DNA of 64,000 bases from Cheiracanthium punctorium (taxonomy: Eukaryota; Arthropoda; Arachnida; Araneae; Cheiracanthiidae). The notes beneath the pieces were generated by a model. It saw only the letters and a program-made list of their open reading frames with translations, had not been told where the DNA came from and ran no database searches. The stretch covers positions 186,001 through 250,000 of the forward strand of contig JAWZYV010011613.1 of assembly GCA_038373885.1 (NCBI GenBank). Reading direction: 5' to 3'. Below, piece by piece: positions 52,503 through 55,559 of this stretch; within the stretch, counting starts at the first letter, position 1, and each line of letters opens with the position of its first letter. Position numbers and translations under genes: made by a program.

Positions 52503-55500
52503 TTAAATGAAAAACTTAATTGTTTGAGTAAATAATAAATGAATCACCACTCAGTTAAACAGAACTTAGTGTTAAATACACTTTTTCAGCATTATATTAT
52601 TTTGGTTTCAGTTTTTGATCTCTACAGTGTTTTAATGCCTATATGATTTATATTTTATTTTATAGTACATAAAATGTTCAGTTTTTTCCCCCCAACAGTT
52701 GTTTGATAAATTAAATTAATGTAACCCAAATGTTACCTGCCAGTATGAAGCTTGAGAAAATTTTCTGTTCTAGTTTGTGATTCAGATCTAGCAAAAACTG
52801 CTGGGAAAAGAATGAATTCTGGTATATGTACCAGATAGTAAATTAATATACTGTGAAACTCGCATTCTTTGTGTTAGTTTTTGTGCTATTCCAGGATGAC
52901 CACAGACTCCAAATAATTGGGAATTATCAAAGATTTAATTTCGGTGAATTTAGTTAAAAAACAGGAATTGGACAAATGATAACTTTACCCTGTTGTAAAG
53001 ATCAAAGAAAGAAAGTAAACAAATAGCACTAAATTTGATATATTGCTGCTGTACTGTACTTTTCTGTTTAAGAGTGTATCCATTGTCAAATCTGTAAAAT
53101 AAGTGTCCTTGAATTTTTTTAAACTTCTATTTTGCAAAGTTAATCAACCTGGACTATATTCAGTTTATTTAATGTTTCTCTCGATGCTAATTTAGTTTGA
53201 CATTTTAAAACTTATTGTCTATTAGCTTTTTGTTATAAAAAATTAAATATTCTGCCATTTTGTGTTAATTTACAACTAGACAATATTTTATAATTTATCG
53301 AAAGAGAATTAGAAGAAAAGTTCTTTTTCTTTTAACTAGTAAGCTTGTTATTTAAAAAATTGAATTCGACTGCTTTTCTAAATACTGTTGTGGACCTAGA
53401 AAAAAAAATAATCAAGGTCTTTAGACCAATCCAAGAGTCTACTTTCCCTAATTGTCCAGTCCCTCACACCCCTTCCCTTTTCTCATTGGATTAGGAACTA
53501 ACTGGGACAACAGCAGTACCCCTTACTGCATCTGTTAAAGTTTAAAATACTTTTCTAAACAGTTCCCAAGGAACTTGAATCTGTGTATAAAAGTATTCAC
53601 ATTAACAGACTGAAATGTAATCTCCTCCCTGTTATGTTACAGTCCTGACAGATATAATTCTCAAATACCTGTATTGTGTTTAGCTGTCTTTAAAAGTAAG
53701 GGTTTTTATTAAGAAAAACCTGCTGTAATGTTAAAATGAAATCTTAAAATTCCTATTTTAGATCTTTTATTAATATTCATGTACTGATACTTTAAATAAT
53801 CCATGTCCATTGTTTTCAAGTTCTATTGGGAAAATATGAGCAAAAAACATTAATTTTTAATATCTGAGCATTCAACAAGAATAATGAAGGAAATCTGTAA
53901 TTCCTTGCTACATGTACACTTAGCCATAAATATATACAGGCGTTGGACCAAAATATGGAAACACGTTGTGAAATGCATGTTTGAAAAGAAGGCATTTGAA
54001 AAGCTGGCGTTTTCACCAACTGATGTCCCCTATACAACGTCATAAATGCACTGTACAGTTCAGTCATTATATCGGCAGTGTTCTGTGAAGTTGTCATTGC
54101 ATCATGTCAGAGCTAACAGACTTTGAATGCGGGCAAATTGCTGGAACTCGTATGGTGGGTGCTTCCGTAAGCAAGGTAGCAAAAATGTTTAGTGTTGCAA
54201 GAGGTACTGTATGAAAGATTTATTCTGCATATTTAAAATATGAAAAAACATCTGCTAAATCACAGTGTGTGCTGAGTGATTGTGACAGACAATCATTAAG
54301 AAGGATTGTGGTAAGTAAGAAATAAGAAGACCACAGCTGCAATGATGTGCCTACTGCTGAAATGAATGTTGTGCTCATAAACCCTGCGAGTGCCAAAACA
54401 ATAAGAAGGGAGCTCCACAAGCAGGGTATTGCTGGCTGAGCTGCAATTCAAAAACCTTTCATTAGTGATGATAATGCCTATAACAAGAAAAAGCAGTGTT
54501 TAAGTCATAAAAGCCTGGACTAAAAGCAGTGGAAGAAAGTAATATGGTCAGATGAGTCTGCTTTCACATTGTTCCCACTTCTGGCTGAGTTTACATCTGG
54601 AGAATGCCATCCCAAACCTATAATACAAACTGCTTGTTGCTAAGAGTGAAACATGGCGGGAGTTCTGTGATGGTTTGGCCAGCCATATTGTGGTTCTCTG
54701 TGGGCCCCATGATAACTCTGTCAGTCCACATTACTGCCAAGACTTATGTGAACATTTTAGCTGATCAAGTCCATCCCATGGTACAAACTTTGTTCCCCAA
54801 TGGTAATGGTGTCTTCCAAGACGACCAAGCCCCTGTTCACACAGCTCTCATTGTCCAGGACTGGTTTTCTGAGCACGAGGATGAATTGTTACATATCTCC
54901 CCTGGCCAGGCTCGTAGTCAGGAAAATTTTTCAGGGGGGGGGGATATATCCCGATATCCCCTCCCCCTGGCTATGCCCCTGACCCTGGACACCACAGTCA
55001 CCAGACCTCAATATTATTGAGCCTTTGTGGTCTACATTGGAGAGGAAAGTGCGTGGTCCCTATCCTCCACCAACATCGTTATCTGAACTTGCCACCGTTT
55101 TGCAGGAAGAATGGCACCAGATTCCCTTGGCAAGTATACAGAAACTGTATTTATCCATTCTGAGAAGACAGCGAGCTGTTTTGAATGCCAACGGGTTTCC
55201 TACACCACATTAGGCAAATAAACATGTTTTTTTTTGTGTGTGTGTGTGTGTGTTCCCATATTTTTGTCCAACCCCTCTAAAATAATGGTTAGGAAACTTT
55301 TTAGAGGTGATAGAGGAAACTAAGGTCCCCTTTTCTGATTCTTTTAATACACTCATGTTATGCTGCACTGGCATTTTAAAGCTTAAATTACATTTATATT
55401 AGCAACTCTATATATACTCTATTAAAATGTTAAGTTTACAAATGTATAAAGTGTTTTCTTTTATATTAATATTGTTTCCTTTATTTTTCAGGTACTGTTG

Positions 55501-55559
55501 GATTTTTTGCTTGCTTTTGGTTTGTCAGAAAAATCTATGGTGTAGTAAAAGTAGATTGA
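4792..55559 (+). CDS. TM9SF2: TM9SF2 orthologue (transmembrane 9 superfamily, nonaspanin), 13 exons, 5' incomplete
   Basis: Exons: 4792-4937, 6558-6672, 11727-11806, 11887-11995, 12214-12346, 12422-12483, 12663-12720, 27055-27112, 27194-27353, 32823-32974, 43503-43614, 52014-52185, 55492-55559. All junctions are GT-AG and the phases close: 1425 bases, 474 residues plus TGA. The peptide carries family landmarks in order: FYLFNHVDI (end of the lumenal domain), [109 protein letters not shown], and a C-terminal KVD. Wording such as FILNSIW and [15 protein letters not shown] matches TM9SF2 rather than TM9SF4 (family knowledge). The visible part covers the end of the lumenal domain and the nine-helix region; roughly 190 N-terminal residues and the signal peptide must lie upstream. 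The protein is a Golgi/endosomal multipass protein; the terminal KxD/E motif is a known COPI-dependent Golgi retention signal. No stop or frameshift was seen, so the gene looks functional. Confidence 0.95.
4938..6557 (+). other. TM9SF2 intron a-b, no element recognised
   Basis: This is 1.6 kb of AT-rich intron. A GC-richer patch at about 5720-6010 stands out in composition (cgtgctagacttctaaggctcgg and similar) and may be an old repeat, but I found no second copy or TIR. Confidence 0.5.
6558..6672 (+). CDS. TM9SF2: TM9SF2 exon b
   Basis: The acceptor is attctag and the donor is gtaagt. It completes a split Ser codon and encodes [13 protein letters not shown] and NYTYSVTFI, matching the membrane-proximal lumenal part of TM9SF2. 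It ends in phase 0. Confidence 0.93.
6673..7800 (+). other. TM9SF2 intron b-c, left part, nothing recognised
   Basis: AT-rich intron with no gene or clear repeat before the 1.67-kb element that begins at 7801. Confidence 0.5.
7801..9466. mobile_element. 1.67-kb non-autonomous DNA element, copy 1 (5-bp TSD GTAAT)
   Basis: The ends CATGGTTCGGAC and, reversed, CATGGTTCAGAC are short inverted repeats. GTAAT flanks both sides (7796-7800 and 9467-9471). Subterminal motifs of the type aaaaagtgctta repeat at both ends. The body includes poly-C and poly-T runs and a nested MITE. No transposase coding is seen. A near-identical copy lies at 60073-61766. The superfamily is unresolved; a hAT-like group with 5-bp duplications is possible. 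Confidence 0.8.
9110..9397. mobile_element. 288-bp MITE nested in copy 1
   Basis: The left end AGGGGCTGTCCATAAATGAT and the reversed right end AGGGTCTATCCACAAATGAT form inverted repeats. It is present at the same site in the 60-kb copy, so it predates the spread of the host element. Confidence 0.65.
9472..11726 (+). other. TM9SF2 intron b-c, right part
   Basis: About 10640-10930 is a strikingly A-rich tract. About 11130-11480 is GC-richer with repeated gtgcccagg motifs and could be an old repeat, but no boundary or second copy is visible. No gene is supported. Confidence 0.45.
11727..11806 (+). CDS. TM9SF2: TM9SF2 exon c
   Basis: The acceptor is ttccag and the donor is gtaaat. It encodes [18 protein letters not shown] and PHTNIQWF, one of the best conserved blocks of the family, just before the second membrane helix. 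The last codon is split 2+1 with the next exon (Ser). Confidence 0.97.
11887..11995 (+). CDS. TM9SF2: TM9SF2 exon d
   Basis: It lies after an 80-base intron, with acceptor tttcag and donor gtaagt. It encodes a membrane helix ([20 protein letters not shown]) followed by the cytosolic [16 protein letters not shown]. It ends in phase 0. Confidence 0.97.
12214..12346 (+). CDS. TM9SF2: TM9SF2 exon e
   Basis: The acceptor is attgtag and the donor is gtaagt. It encodes [20 protein letters not shown] and a following helix ([11 protein letters not shown]). One base is left over for the next exon. Confidence 0.97.
12422..12483 (+). CDS. TM9SF2: TM9SF2 exon f
   Basis: The acceptor is a long T-tract plus cag, and the donor is gtatgt. 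It encodes [20 protein letters not shown], near-invariant in the family. Confidence 0.97.
12663..12720 (+). CDS. TM9SF2: TM9SF2 exon g
   Basis: The acceptor is ctgtag and the donor is gtaaaa. It encodes [19 protein letters not shown] and is followed by the largest intron in the window (14.3 kb). One base carries over to the next exon. Confidence 0.96.
12721..13496 (+). other. Start of 14.3-kb TM9SF2 intron, nothing recognised
   Basis: AT-rich intron up to the tandem-repeat-bearing element that hosts the piggyBac insertion. Confidence 0.5.
13497..13558. repeat. Left fragment of the array-bearing element, split by piggyBac
   Basis: GGAGTGACTCCACTCG followed by ACTTTCCGAACACTTACG recurs at 24046. 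The fragment ends in TTAA at 13555-13558, the piggyBac target site, and its continuation is at 23749. Confidence 0.7.
13869..15208 (-). pseudogene. piggyBac transposase, C-terminal two-thirds, broken
   Basis: Minus-strand pieces line up with piggyBac DDE transposases. In order they are IFRGTISL and [18 protein letters not shown]-type sequence then [25 protein letters not shown] (catalytic Asp); [17 protein letters not shown] (catalytic Asp); [14 protein letters not shown] sequence; [22 protein letters not shown]. The C-terminal Cys-rich domain follows ([19 protein letters not shown], then [10 protein letters not shown]). An in-frame stop follows DNFFN and there are frameshifts near 14344, around 14870 and upstream. 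The copia LTR starts at 15209, cutting the frame after [14 protein letters not shown]. Non-functional. Confidence 0.85.
15209..16010 (-). repeat. copia 3' LTR (802 bp)
   Basis: It is bounded by TG...CA and abuts piggyBac sequence at 15208. The same unit recurs at 20924-21725. A 63-codon + strand frame inside it is an LTR shadow, not a gene. Confidence 0.9.
16600..18120 (-). CDS. copia reverse transcriptase-RNase H, 506 aa from first Met
   Basis: It continues the Gag-Pol frame after one TGA and 25 codons; the ATG at 18118-18120 is probably internal rather than a true start. RT motifs are [58 protein letters not shown] and the catalytic [10 protein letters not shown]. RNase H follows with [29 protein letters not shown] and [10 protein letters not shown], then the usual [12 protein letters not shown] and PADIFTKPL ending. 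The length fits the copia pol C-terminal half. Apart from the TGA upstream, no defect is seen. Confidence 0.92.
   Translation of the reverse strand: MNDELDIMNERKVWDLVPKPENAKIIGNRWVYTVKRDASGKIVRFKSRLVAQGFGQRRGETYDQVFSPVVNFTVIRFFFSLLVGHYKWNHFQADVTSAYLYAPIEDEIYMFQPQGFKEEGKKDFVCKLNKALYGLKQSGREWFNEFHRILTELHFFKLEWTNCVYVYNNLVVLLLYVDDIVLLAKTEKEINHVFDLLEGKINLKKLGKTRKLLGVQFEENENGLFIHQEEYINKIYNRFKSFNIPISSLPIAPGIVMSKMDCPTNAAEVKEMEKFPYRNILGCLSFLASRTRPDISYAVNVLSQFQSNPGYNHFNQLLKLLGYVKSTSHLKLKLSNINQISINCYSDADFASNRDDRVSMGGYILMLDQTPISWRTSKQKCVALSSVESEFIALTEASKELLWIQRIYNELINLKLLPKDLDKVTLFCDNTAAIDFSNSPIENSRTKHIHVKYHFLRSLVIDKLFTLKYINTKNNPADIFTKPLPKTGLTTFNERLFCSVSKPYSH
18196..20748 (-). CDS. copia Gag-protease-integrase, 850 aa
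   Basis: The ATG at 20748 opens [12 protein letters not shown], about 175 bases inside the 5' LTR. Residues 1-200 are a copia-type Gag ([18 protein letters not shown]). A CCHC zinc knuckle is at residues 224-237 ([14 protein letters not shown]). The aspartic protease has its catalytic Asp near 273 in [11 protein letters not shown]; the usual DSGA/DTGA is DTAA here, a variation seen in some copia elements. The integrase HHCC ([10 protein letters not shown], then CHNCKIAK) is at about 420-460. The DDE core includes [18 protein letters not shown] and [10 protein letters not shown]. The frame ends at TGA 18196-18198, but the next 25 codons and the RT frame are in the same reading frame. Confidence 0.92.
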   Translation of the reverse strand: METISMQVDKLGCDNYETWKKDIKVLLIDRNCWDIVTGEEIRPKETEVKELRDYKIRYGKAYSTIYLNISSEYKPLLAGTYDPKEVWEKLKKHFKPESRARSIALTDEFFSCRINDNEEVGLFGARLKSIATQLREAGTPLADWYQSFQLIRYLPPEYAGIVQAIYRWDDDEFKFDKVLAELLAEEARLKQSLGDRAAIAMSSQAKHEKRTPRKGNFKRETRRCYGCGKTGHLKINCRHPPPQKQKGSYHPKNFIIEAYSNQVIENDRSWVFDTAASNHFCNEKDLFKYFTPIKGKSMSVAINGIECPVEGKGTVVLNFQNGKMKRVLRNVLYSPELRRNLLSGSILDSEGLTFRGGQGKVHAFLKNNRKLFTAYKKQGLYFLYPKYDKLKRNSKNTHEKKPEANVSSPPKSEDLELWHQRFCHINYKSIIEISKSNCVFGLPTLRANPEISCHNCKIAKTRRKSFKSIPSIRSTKPLQLLHMDVCGPLPNQSIVGHRFFLTITDDYSRKTTVYPMRKKTEVFECFKKFQRRAERFLNTKIINIRTDNGMEFCHNEFKKFLDEEGIHAERTNDYTPEQNGVSERYNYTALDAVKAMLSSSGLSNSFWSEALLCFTYVWNRTCHANQVRTPFELFSGCKPSIKHLRIFGSKVYVGVPRQLRNKLDMRAKQGTMVGYAMQSRGYRIWIPGDRKVIETSNVRFEEEIQKHESNGVVLDPISSPNEDSGDSECEDETQEKDFIFDKKKEMYLGKPSTSEEGESDESEGERESYRNVKTQLKTVNWVRRAVPRKDKSRTDIYYGIEGSNVRLRSHNDVKSYCNKHGIKYDPEMFCFKGKNTYSGIVQDEANFSDS
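20909..20919 (-). promoter_or_regulatory. copia primer binding site (half initiator tRNA-Met)
   Basis: In sense orientation GGTTATGGGCC lies four bases after the 5' LTR. It is complementary to the anticodon stem-loop of initiator tRNA-Met (GGCCCATAACC) and is the same start as the Drosophila copia primer site, where a tRNA half-molecule primes reverse transcription. Confidence 0.75.
20924..21725 (-). repeat. copia 5' LTR, shared with a second partial copy
   Basis: It has the same length and, by eye, one difference from the left LTR. On its right it runs directly into a second copy of the element's 3' internal region instead of flanking DNA. Confidence 0.9.
21726..23294 (-). mobile_element. 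Second, truncated copia copy joined head-to-tail through the shared LTR
   Basis: Bases after the right LTR repeat 16011-17560 almost exactly, including noncoding and pol C-terminal sequence, then stop abruptly at 23294 inside the RT region and join piggyBac N-terminal sequence. No third LTR is present. Small differences include an extra ~18-base actgctataaagt repeat near 21940 and V to M in the RNase H SSVESEF. Confidence 0.88.
22328..23294 (-). pseudogene. Truncated copia RT-RNase H C-terminus
   Basis: It is a near-identical copy of the pol C-terminus at 16600 onward. It begins downstream of the YVDD motif with [16 protein letters not shown], covers the end of RT and all of RNase H, and ends SKLYSH where the full copy has SKPYSH. 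It lacks Gag, protease, integrase and the catalytic RT centre. Confidence 0.9.
23295..23384 (-). pseudogene. piggyBac transposase N-terminus, remnant
   Basis: The minus strand reads [20 protein letters not shown] and then EDKKERR, typical of piggyBac N-termini. The expected ATG at 23382-23384 is TTG, so the start is lost. The frame is cut at 23294 by the truncated copia copy, and the segment between this and the [10 protein letters not shown] block is missing. Confidence 0.7.
23385..23744 (-). repeat. piggyBac 5' subterminal and terminal region
   Basis: It contains two copies of the gggtcgattcgaccc palindrome and the terminal CAGGGTAGAAAGG. The inner copy (23536-23583) is the better match to the left end of the element. 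Confidence 0.7.
23749..24875. repeat. ~180-bp tandem array within a TIR element
   Basis: The motif gctcaatcgaat recurs near 23792, 23970, 24150, 24329, 24508 and 24675, a period near 178-180, with caccgtttaaacgctagcgc-like and accaaaatcaataccggtc blocks. The left tip ACTTTCCGAACA (13517 and 24062) and the right tip TGTTCGGAAAGT (24859-24870) are exact inverted repeats. The start block GGAGTGACTCCACTCG recurs at 24046, so a second element head sits inside the array. No coding sequence. Confidence 0.75.
24876..26292 (+). other. Intronic AT-rich sequence, nothing recognised
   Basis: No gene, TIR or second copy was found. A poly-C run lies near 25806. Alternating TA stretches are at about 26197-26210 and 26255-26276. 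Confidence 0.45.
26295..26813. mobile_element. 519-bp MITE with TA target duplication
   Basis: The left end GGGTGTATCAAAAAAAG and the reversed right end GGGGGTATCGAAAAAAAC are inverted repeats flanked by TA. Internally a ~180-base unit containing ttgagtcaatt is present twice (near 26555 and 26740). Confidence 0.65.
27055..27112 (+). CDS. TM9SF2: TM9SF2 exon h
   Basis: The acceptor is ttctag and the donor is gtatgt. It encodes [19 protein letters not shown], matching the FGGxxWKxNVLLTSxLCPG block of TM9SF2. The final Gly codon is split. Confidence 0.96.
27194..27353 (+). CDS. TM9SF2: TM9SF2 exon i
   Basis: It lies after an 81-base intron. It encodes two helices ([13 protein letters not shown] and [19 protein letters not shown]) and ends in GAYFGFKKR in phase 0. 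The donor is gtaagt. Confidence 0.97.
27354..29923 (+). other. TM9SF2 intron i-j, left part
   Basis: About 27750-28500 is GC-richer and looks like an old inserted sequence, but I could not assign it. A (CA)n-(TA)n microsatellite is at 28525-28582; frames reading YIYIYIY there are artefacts. The remainder is AT-rich and unremarkable. Confidence 0.45.
28525..28582. repeat. (CA)n(TA)n microsatellite
   Basis: About 17 bases of alternating CA run into about 41 bases of alternating TA. Confidence 0.9.
29924..31916. mobile_element. 2.0-kb hAT-like non-autonomous element with terminal subrepeats
   Basis: The ends CAGGGATGTTAATTC and, reversed, CAGGGATGTTAACTC are inverted repeats. The flanks tatcattg and ccattggt are only a decayed 8-bp duplication. 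Near the left end an ~86-base block (tgcgccgaaacacaaat to gtcattttgact) occurs twice, at 29938 and 30031. Near the right end tgctcccaaatggaattttt repeats about seven times (31720-31895). The GC-rich middle encodes nothing I recognise. Confidence 0.65.
31720..31895. repeat. Short tandem repeat of gctcccaaatggaattttt
   Basis: About seven imperfect units of 20-35 bases, some with cccgaggtgctccc spacers, just inside the right end of the hAT-like element. Confidence 0.8.
31917..32822 (+). other. TM9SF2 intron i-j, right part, nothing recognised
   Basis: Short frames here have no recognisable domains. Contains a small ggaa-rich run near 32489. Confidence 0.45.
32823..32974 (+). CDS. TM9SF2: TM9SF2 exon j
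   Basis: The acceptor is ttttag and the donor is gtaagt. It encodes [20 protein letters not shown] and a helix [20 protein letters not shown], both diagnostic. The last Trp codon is split. Confidence 0.98.
33554..34959 (-). mobile_element. Tc1-family element, 1406 bp, near-complete
   Basis: The ends CACTGCTGGCCACCCAAAT and, reversed, CACTGCTGGCCATCGTAAA are inverted repeats flanked by TA (33552-33553 and 34960-34961). It carries one long minus-strand transposase frame with a single stop. Confidence 0.92.
33690..34727 (-). pseudogene. Tc1 (DD34E) transposase, one premature stop
   Basis: The frame starts [12 protein letters not shown] at 34727 and would give 345 residues, normal for Tc1. It is interrupted at about codon 27 by TAG ([11 protein letters not shown] then stop then [17 protein letters not shown]). 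Downstream it is open to GGYSGY: paired HTH ([10 protein letters not shown] and [17 protein letters not shown]), catalytic Asp in LFTDESRF, a WRHRGER loop, catalytic Asp in QQDNARPH, and Glu in [11 protein letters not shown], giving DD34E. The open part from the internal Met at 34598 has 302 residues and lacks the first helix-turn-helix. The single lesion suggests a fairly young copy. Confidence 0.92.
35253..36035 (-). mobile_element. pogo/Tigger-type element, internally deleted, TA duplication
   Basis: The left end CCATAAATTCTGGCATATAA and the reversed right end CCGTAAATGCCAGCGTATAA are inverted repeats flanked by TA. The interior keeps only the 3' part of a transposase. Confidence 0.8.
35440..35960 (-). 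pseudogene. pogo-type transposase C-terminal fragment, broken
   Basis: The minus strand reads [20 protein letters not shown], then [19 protein letters not shown], both pogo/CENP-B-derived DDE landmarks. A stop follows, then [38 protein letters not shown] and the C-terminal acidic tail. Several stops and indels are present; the N-terminal DNA-binding domains are missing. Confidence 0.75.
36425..36870 (+). pseudogene. Tigger-like transposase C-terminus with element end
   Basis: Positions 36425-36480 resemble a Tigger terminus (ttacattgggacctcgatat, then ggtcac repeats). It is joined by a deletion to a + strand frame (36566-36841) with [15 protein letters not shown] and [19 protein letters not shown], the usual C-terminal tail of Tigger/pogo transposases. 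The same tail reappears at 50840. Confidence 0.6.
37149..37402. repeat. ~250-bp foldback repeat with (TG)n loop
   Basis: TGGGTGATTCCACAGTATTG at the left is inverted as tgggtgactctacagtattg from the right end. The arms continue through gtgtttatgtca. The loop holds (TG)n at 37245-37277. Confidence 0.65.
37576..38156. mobile_element. 581-bp hAT-like MITE
   Basis: The left end CAGGGGGGCGACAGATCATG and the reversed right end CAGGGTGGCTACAGAATTTC are inverted repeats. atcagggaact occurs near both ends. No convincing 8-bp duplication is seen. Confidence 0.55.
38157..39892 (+). other. Intronic sequence, nothing recognised
   Basis: T-runs at 39540-39559 and an A-run at 39594-39607. No gene or paired repeat found. 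Confidence 0.4.
40006..43502 (+). other. TM9SF2 intron j-k, right part
   Basis: Apart from the old repeat copy at 40855-41215, I see only low-complexity runs (T at about 40829-40852, T at about 43122-43142) and an unassigned GC-richer patch at about 42895-43230. Confidence 0.4.
40855..41215 (-). repeat. Old, diverged fragment of the 1.67-kb element
   Basis: Reverse-complemented, it matches about 8110-8500 of copy 1: the gattctcaaccaaaactagtct, gtgcaagtttaac, gaggcactgta-like and caggaaac blocks recur in order. It is far more diverged than the two complete copies, showing the family is old. Confidence 0.7.
43503..43614 (+). CDS. TM9SF2: TM9SF2 exon k
   Basis: The acceptor is tttttag and the donor is gtaagt. 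It encodes [14 protein letters not shown] and [18 protein letters not shown] and ends in phase 0. Confidence 0.98.
43886..44730 (-). pseudogene. Tc1-like transposase fossil (DD34E)
   Basis: Minus-strand pieces in order are [19 protein letters not shown], then [22 protein letters not shown] (first Asp), [24 protein letters not shown] (second Asp), [17 protein letters not shown] (Glu) and [12 protein letters not shown]. At least four stops or frameshifts. The left tip CACTACTTGACAATTGTTAA at 43886 follows TA and looks like a Tc1 terminus. The right terminus was not found. Confidence 0.8.
44793..46900 (+). other. TM9SF2 intron k-l, middle, nothing recognised
   Basis: A pure A-run of about 30 bases at 45951-45979 may mark a retrotransposed 3' tail, but no element body could be identified. 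Otherwise AT-rich. Confidence 0.4.
45951..45979. repeat. Poly(A) tract
   Basis: A pure A-run of about 29 bases inside a purine-rich stretch in the exon k-l intron. Confidence 0.85.
46956..47250 (+). pseudogene. pogo/Tigger N-terminal helix-turn-helix remnant
   Basis: The frame at 46956 reads [20 protein letters not shown], then [19 protein letters not shown], which fits the psq-type HTH at the start of pogo/Tigger transposases. A frameshift near 47055 leads to [15 protein letters not shown] and a Lys-rich stretch. It may belong with the Tigger 3' end at 50840-51185. Confidence 0.5.
47755..48465 (+). pseudogene. Tc1-like transposase fossil
   Basis: Plus-strand pieces in order are [16 protein letters not shown], a Trp-Asp-Gln segment, a DHHIVQYARI-like stretch, [26 protein letters not shown] (second Asp), [25 protein letters not shown] (the catalytic Glu is Lys) and QPTSLVKLE. 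The first catalytic Asp region is deleted. Clearly dead. Confidence 0.75.
49148..50370. mobile_element. 1.2-kb TTAA-flanked non-autonomous element
   Basis: TTAA sits on both sides (49144-49147 and 50371-50374). The ends GGTGACCATACGTCC and, reversed, GGTGACCATATTTCT are inverted repeats. A tccttgaattcaagga-like palindrome lies near each end. No transposase. TTAA targeting fits piggyBac or Kolobok mobilisation. Confidence 0.75.
50840..51185 (+). repeat. Tigger-type 3' end, second copy
   Basis: aacattgtacaaaaaatgaa and cgacagccctatattatga match 36808-36860. The segment ends in gaccttatattgaagtccgg, the inverse of a Tigger tip. Confidence 0.55.
51190..52013 (+). other. Intron end before exon l
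   Basis: A CAGGGGTCGATCCAG block at 51598 looks like a hAT-type tip, but no partner end or duplication was found. Confidence 0.35.
52014..52185 (+). CDS. TM9SF2: TM9SF2 exon l
   Basis: The acceptor is tttacag and the donor is gtaagt. It encodes [20 protein letters not shown], then [20 protein letters not shown] and the penultimate helix. One base carries over. Confidence 0.98.
52186..53936 (+). other. TM9SF2 last intron, left part
   Basis: Holds a compound microsatellite at 52443-52502, (CT)n(AT)n(GT)n. The rest is AT-rich with no recognised element. Confidence 0.5.
54105..55213 (+). pseudogene. Tc1-like transposase, multiply broken
   Basis: The ATG at 54105 gives [20 protein letters not shown] and an HTH ([15 protein letters not shown]) ending in a stop. 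Later pieces are [27 protein letters not shown] (first Asp), [34 protein letters not shown] (second Asp region) and, after the insertion, an out-of-frame IIEPLW equivalent and [13 protein letters not shown]. At least five stops or frameshifts. Confidence 0.8.
54911..54988. mobile_element. ~78-bp insertion inside the Tc1 fossil
   Basis: It separates the conserved CCTGGCCAGG from ACACCACAGTC. It is GC-rich and partly self-complementary (ggggggggggatatatccc, atcccctccccctgg). Source family not identified. Confidence 0.5.
55492..55559 (+). CDS. TM9SF2: TM9SF2 last coding exon with stop
   Basis: The acceptor is tttttcag. It encodes [20 protein letters not shown] and a final Asp before TGA at 55557-55559. 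The C-terminal KVD fits the KxD/E Golgi-retention consensus known for this family. Confidence 0.97.

Larger units (their letters stand above)
53937..55277 (+). mobile_element. Tc1-like element, 1.34 kb, TA duplication, degraded
   Basis: The ends CAGGCGTTGGACCAAAATAT and, reversed, GAGGGGTTGGACAAAAATAT are inverted repeats flanked by TA. It carries a broken transposase and a later ~80-bp insertion, and ends 214 bases before the last TM9SF2 exon. (GT)n at 55236-55253. Confidence 0.85.
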
